Assembly (NCBI GenBank): GCA_934130595.1
Contig: CAKOYF010000009.1
Coordinates: 1-63,666, forward strand
Reading direction: 5' to 3'
Source: an uncultured Clostridia bacterium
GTDB taxonomy: Bacteria; Bacillota; Clostridia; TANB77; CAG-465
Length of the DNA: 63,666 nt
Numbering within the stretch: position 1 is the stretch's first letter; each line of letters begins with the position of its first letter. A program made the position numbers and the translations under genes. This document shows, piece by piece, positions 58,870 through 63,666 of the stretch. The notes under the pieces are model-generated. The model had not been told where the DNA came from and did not search any database. It saw only the letters and a program-made list of their open reading frames with translations.

Positions 58870-60801
58870 TTGGTTGATGAAAAGAAAAAATGTGGATTGT
58901 ATATGAGGGTTTCTACAGAAGACCAAGCTCGTGAGGGCTTTAGTCTTCCAGAACAAAAAGAACGATTAGAAGCTTATTGTAAATTTAAGGGGTATGAAAT
59001 TGTAGATTACTACGAAGATGCAGGCGTTAGTGCTAAAACAGGTAATTACAGAGCAGAATTTGAAAGGTTAAAAGACGATATAAAATCTAAAAAAATAAAT
59101 ACTATTATCTCTCTTAAATTAGATAGATTTACAAGAAGTATTTATGACTGGGAAGAACTTATAACTTTTTTAGATGAAAATGAAGCCTATATAGATTGTG
59201 TTAATGATGATATAAATACTACTACAGCAAATGGTAAGATGATTTCAAGACTTTTGGTAAGTGTAAGCCAGAATGAAATTGAAAGAACTAGTGAGAGAAC
59301 AAAAATAGGTTTAGCTGGTGCAATAAAGCAAGGTCATATTCCCCATATTGCTCCATTAGGTTATAAACATGAAAATAAAACTCTTGTAATAGATTATTCT
59401 ACCAAAGACATTGTTGTTAGAATATTTGAATTGTATTTTAATGGTTATTCTTATCAAAAAATAAGTACGTTATTCAACGAAGAAAAAGTATTAGGTAAAG
59501 ATAATTGGAGAGATTCAACAATACAGAATATTTTGCAAAATGAAATATATAAAGGCGATTTTGTTCATGGAAAGAGAACTAAATCTCCTACTTATTATGA
59601 AAATGTTGTAGAGCCTATTATCTCTAAAGAAATGTGGGAAGATTGTCAAGTCCAAAAAAAGAAAAATTCAAGAAGTTATCAAAGAACATTAACTTACTTA
59701 TATTTACAAAAAATAAAATGTCCTAAATGTAATCGTATTTTAGGTGGTAAAGCAACTACAAAGAAAAATGGAAAGCCTTACTTCTATTACTATTGTAACG
59801 ATTGCAAAATAACCATTAAAGAAAATGCCATAAATGAATACTTTAATCAATTTATAAATGAATTAGTAGAATATGATTCTGTTGTAAATCAATTCTTTTT
59901 GCCGATGATAAGACAAAGATTTGATGAGCCTAAAGAAAAGCTACAAAAAGAAATTGATGAACAAAATGCAAAACTTGAACGAATTAGAAAGGCTTATATC
60001 AATGGAGCTTTTGATTTAGATGTATATACTAGTGAAACTGCTGTTATAGAAAAAGCCATAAATAATCTCAAAGAAGAATTAGAAGCTACTGATTGTGTAG
60101 AAGAATTAAGATTTACTCCCAAAGATATTTTATTAAAACGAGATATTGATTTTCTTAATAAGATGATTATGAATAAGCAATATAAAGAAAGAACAAAAAC
60201 ATGGAAAGATTATACTCGTGAAGAACAAGCTGAACTTATAATGAAGTATGTTGATGAAATAAAACTAACTCTTATAGGAAGTGAAGTAATTGTAAAAGAG
60301 ATTAATTTTAGAGACTCTATTTGTAAACCATGTCAAGAATTATATGATAAAGGATATATTGATACAACAAAACCTGTGCTATTAGGAAACGTATTAGGAA
60401 ATGTCAGATTTAGTAACTATTTACCAGAAGAAGAATTTGGAGAAATAATAATGAGATTACAACAATATTATGATGTTCATTATACGGAAGCAATATATTA
60501 TCTACAAAAGCAAGTATTCTATTTTAATTTTGTTGAAGATAATAGTGCTATTGTTAGAGTATTCCCATTAGAAGATTATTACAAATTAGATCCAAATAAT
60601 AAAATGGAAGAATATCGATTTGGAATAATTTATATTAATGGTGATAATTATGATGATTTTGAAATTACAGAAGCAGATAATATTGAACCATTCTTTAATG
60701 CAATACCAGACGATAATGAAACAACAATTAAATTTGAAAATGGAGAACGTAGTGAAATTGTTGTAAAACCAGTAAAATTCTCCGAAGAAGATACTAAATA
60801 A
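58870..60801 (+). CDS. Large serine recombinase (TnpX-like site-specific integrase)
   Basis: 643 residues, TTG start with TAGGAGG 8 nt upstream. Resolvase domain with catalytic Ser15 in YMRVSTEDQAREGFSL and ISLKLDRFTRS; recombinase domain with GYKHENK...IVVRIFELYFNGYSYQKIS; zinc ribbon C284-x2-C287 and C309-x2-C312; coiled coil at about 335-385. After about 500 there is an extra acidic tail of about 140 residues not typical of Tn4451 TnpX. It excises and inserts the element through a circular intermediate. Confidence 0.95.
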   Translation: MVDEKKKCGLYMRVSTEDQAREGFSLPEQKERLEAYCKFKGYEIVDYYEDAGVSAKTGNYRAEFERLKDDIKSKKINTIISLKLDRFTRSIYDWEELITFLDENEAYIDCVNDDINTTTANGKMISRLLVSVSQNEIERTSERTKIGLAGAIKQGHIPHIAPLGYKHENKTLVIDYSTKDIVVRIFELYFNGYSYQKISTLFNEEKVLGKDNWRDSTIQNILQNEIYKGDFVHGKRTKSPTYYENVVEPIISKEMWEDCQVQKKKNSRSYQRTLTYLYLQKIKCPKCNRILGGKATTKKNGKPYFYYYCNDCKITIKENAINEYFNQFINELVEYDSVVNQFFLPMIRQRFDEPKEKLQKEIDEQNAKLERIRKAYINGAFDLDVYTSETAVIEKAINNLKEELEATDCVEELRFTPKDILLKRDIDFLNKMIMNKQYKERTKTWKDYTREEQAELIMKYVDEIKLTLIGSEVIVKEINFRDSICKPCQELYDKGYIDTTKPVLLGNVLGNVRFSNYLPEEEFGEIIMRLQQYYDVHYTEAIYYLQKQVFYFNFVEDNSAIVRVFPLEDYYKLDPNNKMEEYRFGIIYINGDNYDDFEITEADNIEPFFNAIPDDNETTIKFENGERSEIVVKPVKFSEEDTK

Positions 60802-60844
60802 TTGTTGCAACTTTTACTTTGGTTATGGGCTATGTTGCAACAAT
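60801..60844. repeat. 11-bp inverted repeat just after the recombinase gene
   Basis: ATTGTTGCAAC at 60801-60811 and GTTGCAACAAT at 60834-60844, separated by 22 bp. Each arm contains the self-complementary GTTGCAAC. No T-run follows, so a terminator role is weak; a protein-binding or transfer site is possible. Confidence 0.6.
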
Positions 60845-60951
60845 CAAATTAACATGGCACGTTTTGTTTTTACAAAGTAAAAATGAAAGTGGCGATAGTT
60901 AATTTGAATAAATTTTATCCTGTTAGGAGAAAATTTATTGCCTCGCAGAGC

Positions 60952-60990
60952 CCCCGAGTTTTGATAGAATGTCAAAACTCATAGGGGGTT
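60952..60990 (+). other. Candidate oriT of the MobV relaxase
   Basis: Inverted repeat GAGTTTTGA / TCAAAACTC with a 7-nt centre, extended outside by CCCC...GGGG, located 60-100 bp before the MobV gene. MobV origins lie just upstream of the relaxase gene and contain such hairpins next to nic. Nic position cannot be assigned. Confidence 0.45.
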
Positions 60991-61049
60991 AGGACTTATG
61001 ACAGAGTCAAAGTCCTATGCTTCGAAGCAAGTTCTAAAGGAGGAAAAAG

Positions 61050-62468
61050 ATGGAGCAAGAATTAGCATATTCTTTTCACTTAGGTAGTGATAAGAACAAA
61101 AGTAAAGTAGCTAAAAAAACAGCAAAAGGAAATGTATCTGGTACTACTTCTCTATCAAATAATGCTATACAAAATGCAAATGATTTATCTAGAGCAAATA
61201 AACACAATTTGCGAGATTATGATAATCAAAGAGAATTGATTACAACTATATATGGAACTAACGATATTGTTGAAGATGTTAAGCAAGTATATATAGATGA
61301 ATTTGAAGAATCTCGTATTGAGTTTAATAATAAGCAGACTAGAAATGATAGAAAAATAAATAATTATTTTGAAAAGGCTTGTACATTACAGAACGATATT
61401 GCTTGTGAGATTATAATAGAACTTGGAGATATGGATTTTTGGCAATACAAAAATGATGAGTATAGATTCAAAATGATTGATGTATATAATGAGCAAATAC
61501 AAGACTTAAATAAAATAGTACCAAACTTTAAGGTAGCTAATGCAACAATTCATTTTGATGAAACCTCTCCCCACATGCATGTTATTGGTGTACCAGTAAT
61601 TGATAATTGTAAAAAAGGTATGAAAAAACAAGTTGGTAAATCAAAAGTGTTTACCAAAGAGTCATTAACAGCTATTCAAGATAAAATGAGAAATGCCTGT
61701 ATCAAGTCTTATAACAAGTTTTATGGTGTTGATAGTAGGCTAAAAGCTAAACGAAAAGGCAGAAATCAAGACATCAATGTAAAAGAAATGGATAATTATA
61801 GAGAAATAAAGAAAAGACTTGAACAACAAAAGCAAAAACTTGAAAATGCTAATAAACAAACTAAAAAGTTAGATAATTCAAGTAAAGGTATAATTGAGTT
61901 ATTAGATAACTTAAAGCCTATGCCCTTTAATAAAAATAATAGCCAAATTTCAAACGAGAATATAGAAAATATCAAAGATTATATTAAAGATGTAACAGAT
62001 GTTACCCAGACAGTTAGAAGTGTAAATGACTTAAATATGTCAATTAAGGAATTTGAACATGCTACTTCTAAAATAGAGAGTGAAAATTATTCACTTAAAG
62101 AGCAAATAAAGCTAAAAGCTGATGATATAAAGGAATTAAAAGATGAATTATCAACTAAAGATAAAACAATTATCAAACTAAGTAGTGCTTTAGAAAAAGC
62201 TAAAACGGAATTAAGTAAATTTAGAGGATTTTGGAAATCACTTATTAAAAGATTTCAAATGAAAATATTTGATGAAAAATATTATGATATTCCAGAAGAT
62301 AAACGAAGCTATACTCTTGTAGCAGAAGATTTAGAAAAAAGTGGAATATTTGATAATAACGATTCAGATATAGTTCATAATTCTACAAGAAAAGTATTAA
62401 CCAATGATGAATTATCTGAAATACAAGCTAAGAAAGAAAAAAAGAAAAACGATTATAACCTAAACTAA
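61050..62468 (+). CDS. MobV-family relaxase (Pre/Mob plasmid recombination enzyme, TnpZ-like)
   Basis: 472 residues, SD AAAGGAGG. Motif I is KHNLRDYDN (H52-N53-L54-R55) and motif III HFDETSPHMHV (H168, D170, E171, H175, H177), both complete, so the protein should nick at its oriT. The second half is coiled coil (KKRLEQQKQKLENANKQTK; SENYSLKEQIKLKADDIKE). It allows mobilisation by a helper conjugative element; no VirB4/TcpA-like genes are seen in the window part. Confidence 0.94.
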   Translation: MEQELAYSFHLGSDKNKSKVAKKTAKGNVSGTTSLSNNAIQNANDLSRANKHNLRDYDNQRELITTIYGTNDIVEDVKQVYIDEFEESRIEFNNKQTRNDRKINNYFEKACTLQNDIACEIIIELGDMDFWQYKNDEYRFKMIDVYNEQIQDLNKIVPNFKVANATIHFDETSPHMHVIGVPVIDNCKKGMKKQVGKSKVFTKESLTAIQDKMRNACIKSYNKFYGVDSRLKAKRKGRNQDINVKEMDNYREIKKRLEQQKQKLENANKQTKKLDNSSKGIIELLDNLKPMPFNKNNSQISNENIENIKDYIKDVTDVTQTVRSVNDLNMSIKEFEHATSKIESENYSLKEQIKLKADDIKELKDELSTKDKTIIKLSSALEKAKTELSKFRGFWKSLIKRFQMKIFDEKYYDIPEDKRSYTLVAEDLEKSGIFDNNDSDIVHNSTRKVLTNDELSEIQAKKEKKKNDYNLN

Positions 62469-62484
62469 AGGAGGTATTTAATAT

Positions 62485-62790
62485 ATGTCAAATCAAGATA
62501 AAATATATTTTAGCAAACAAGAATACAATAAATTAATGCAGATAATAAACGATAATCTAAAGTGCAAAGATGATGATATTAGATACAGAGCTACAAGATT
62601 AAAGGAAAAGTTTGATAATTATGTTCATTTGTATGAAAAAGAAACTAATGGAAAATTAGAAGAAGGCGTTATATATCTAGCTTATACAAATGAATTAAAA
62701 TGGCTTCTACAAGAATGTATGTATTTAGTAAGGAAGGAAGCTAAAAAGGATTATTATGAAGAATTAAGATTAAAAGAAAAAAAGGAGTGA
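62485..62790 (+). CDS. Small accessory protein of the element
   Basis: 101 residues, SD AAAGGAGG, highly charged and helical (KLMQIINDNLKCKDDDIRYRA; LKWLLQECMYLVRKEAKKDYY). Follows the relaxase by 16 bp and precedes TnpV by 7 bp, so it is in the same transcript. Family not recognised. Confidence 0.75.
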   Translation: MSNQDKIYFSKQEYNKLMQIINDNLKCKDDDIRYRATRLKEKFDNYVHLYEKETNGKLEEGVIYLAYTNELKWLLQECMYLVRKEAKKDYYEELRLKEKKE

Positions 62791-62797
62791 AATAATT

Positions 62798-63187
62798 ATG
62801 AATAATGAATTACCAAAAACAAAGATAGATGAAAAAACTGGAATTGAATATCATTTAGAAGGAGATTATTATATTCCAAATCTTACAATGCCAAAACAAG
62901 AAAAGATAACTCTTAATAAATATGGCAAAATGAGATTAAATTACCTAAAAGAGCATAAAAAAGCTGACTATTCAATAATGCTTTTAGATGGTACACTAAA
63001 CACTCACCTAAAAGAGATTCAAGAACAAGCTACATCAAGAGTTGAACAAATTATTAAACAACTAAAAGATAATAGTGATTTAACCGAAGAAATGAAAAAT
63101 ACAGATATGCTTTATTGGGTTGGAACTATGAATGCTATTAAAAATCAAGCTGAAGAAATAGTTTTTAATGAATTAATATATGTGTAG
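62798..63187 (+). CDS. tnpV: TnpV-like transposon-encoded protein
   Basis: 129 residues, SD AAAGGAG. KTGIEYHLEGDYYIPNLTMP and LNKYGKMRLNYLKEHKKADYSIMLLDGTLNTHLKEI match the TnpV family found in Tn4451-type elements. Function unknown; not required for transposition in Tn4451 as far as I recall. Confidence 0.88.
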   Translation: MNNELPKTKIDEKTGIEYHLEGDYYIPNLTMPKQEKITLNKYGKMRLNYLKEHKKADYSIMLLDGTLNTHLKEIQEQATSRVEQIIKQLKDNSDLTEEMKNTDMLYWVGTMNAIKNQAEEIVFNELIYV

Positions 63188-63199
63188 GAGATGGTGCAA

Positions 63200-63481
63200 A
63201 TGAAGAATTTAAGAGAAGTAAAAGATGATTTATTAAAAGAGTGGTTAGAATTTCGAGAAGAAACAGCATTTTGTGAGATGACTCCTCAAGATAAGAAATA
63301 TTGTATCTATTTTGAAGAAATTGCAGAGAGAATACTAAAAAATGTCCCTGAACAGAATAAAAAATATGTTCAAAAACAACTTGATCAACTTGAAAAAAAC
63401 TTTATGAATTACCTATATTACTGGAATGAGAAATATTATAGAAATGGTTTTGTGGATGTGATTGAGTTGTTAGAAATATAA
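63200..63481 (+). CDS. Small accessory protein of the element
   Basis: 93 residues from the ATG at 63200 (SD GTAGGAG, 9-nt spacing); the ATG at 63191 abuts the SD. Acidic and helical: EWLEFREETAFCEMTPQDKKYCIYFEEIAERIL and EKNFMNYLYYWNEKYYRNGF. Often seen beside TnpV in such elements, by recall. Last gene before a terminator. Confidence 0.75.
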   Translation: MKNLREVKDDLLKEWLEFREETAFCEMTPQDKKYCIYFEEIAERILKNVPEQNKKYVQKQLDQLEKNFMNYLYYWNEKYYRNGFVDVIELLEI

Positions 63482-63488
63482 ATTACAG

Positions 63489-63519
63489 GATGTAGAGAAT
63501 TAAGAGTGTTCCCTACATC
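63489..63519 (+). terminator. Terminator of the relaxase-TnpV operon
   Basis: GATGTAG / CTACATC with a longer loop and an extra GA/TC pair, followed by TTATTTTATTTT. Confidence 0.65.
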
Positions 63520-63551
63520 TTATTTTATTTTCAAATATTGACTTTTTTTTA

Positions 63552-63580
63552 TTGTAAAAATCGACTAAAATTGATATAAT
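63552..63580 (+). promoter_or_regulatory. Promoter for the next element gene beyond the window
   Basis: TTGTAA, 17 bp, TATAAT on the plus strand. No start codon with SD follows within the last 86 bp. Confidence 0.6.
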
Positions 63581-63666
63581 AGGTGCGAAATAAATAGTAA
63601 TTTGTATAAGAAATTATATTAGTAAATGAAATAAATTTAATAAAAAATTAATTGTTTTTGTATTTA

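Larger units (their letters stand above)
58350..63666 (+). mobile_element. Mobilizable integrated element of Tn4451 type (right end outside window)
   Basis: All genes from 58405 to the edge are on the plus strand and form a mobility module: large serine recombinase (TnpX-like), MobV relaxase (TnpZ-like), TnpV and small accessory ORFs. This combination is known from Tn4451/Tn4453 mobilizable transposons of clostridia. The left end lies after the tRNA-Leu terminator, probably between 58348 and 58680; no second att copy is visible because the element leaves the window. Confidence 0.78.

Overview
The window is one contiguous piece of a very AT-rich, Gram-positive, spore-forming anaerobe of class Clostridia. 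The lineage cannot be fixed from the sequence alone; an uncultured gut-type Clostridia is my inference. The supporting genes are sleB-ypeB (spore cortex lysis), bofA and an uninterrupted sigK (mother-cell sigma factor), IreB/RuvX/DUF1292, a sortase with a surface-protein substrate, a flavodiiron protein (FprA) and an OLE RNA. Strong SD sites, TTG starts and TTGnnn-17-TATAAT promoters are easy to read.

Layout. 1-2.8 kb: 5' part of a giant secreted MucBP-repeat protein. 2.9-6.6 kb: GME-fold protein, PcrA helicase and HAM1-like NTP pyrophosphatase in one operon. 6.6-11.6 kb: frr-cdsA-rseP-bofA-sleB-ypeB, joining envelope and sporulation genes (uppS and dxr, often found here, are absent). 11.6-20.7 kb: topB, polysaccharide deacetylase, HtrA, BaiN-type flavoprotein, PLP lyase and recN. 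20.7-21.8 kb: ireB-ruvX-DUF1292. 21.8-25 kb: a ParA/TadZ-like ATPase, a VirB2-like small membrane protein, and a TauE/SafE permease encoded as two half-genes plus a 45-residue ORF. 25-28.7 kb: hflX and a CpsC-CpsD-CpsB phosphoregulatory set. 28.7-34.2 kb: metallophosphoesterase, FprA, EEP phosphatase, and a thioester surface protein paired with a sortase. 34.2-39.5 kb: small membrane and TPR proteins, adenosine deaminase, SigK, DUF3006 and a ComEC-like MBL protein.

39.6-42.1 kb is the most striking part. A ~600-nt structured RNA with its own promoter (OLE RNA) is followed by a four-TM protein matching OapA, and the convergent next gene is a DUF21-CBS CorB/CNNM-like protein whose TM region resembles OapA by eye. 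Just beyond lies a short promoter-to-terminator transcription unit with no ORF, a candidate small RNA.

42-51.8 kb: M23 peptidase and pentapeptide protein, DUF3137, then a four-gene set of VWA/solute-binding fusion, XpaC, solute-binding-like protein and TelA, followed by U32 peptidase, prepilin peptidase and YqeG. 51.9-58.3 kb: tRNA-Glu, hemolysin III, TyrS, acyl-ACP thioesterase, D,D-carboxypeptidase, D-2-hydroxyacid dehydrogenase, HD protein and tRNA-Leu. From about 58.35 kb to the right edge is a mobilizable element of the Tn4451 type: large serine recombinase behind a leader-peptide/terminator attenuator, a candidate oriT, MobV relaxase and TnpV. Its right end is outside the window.
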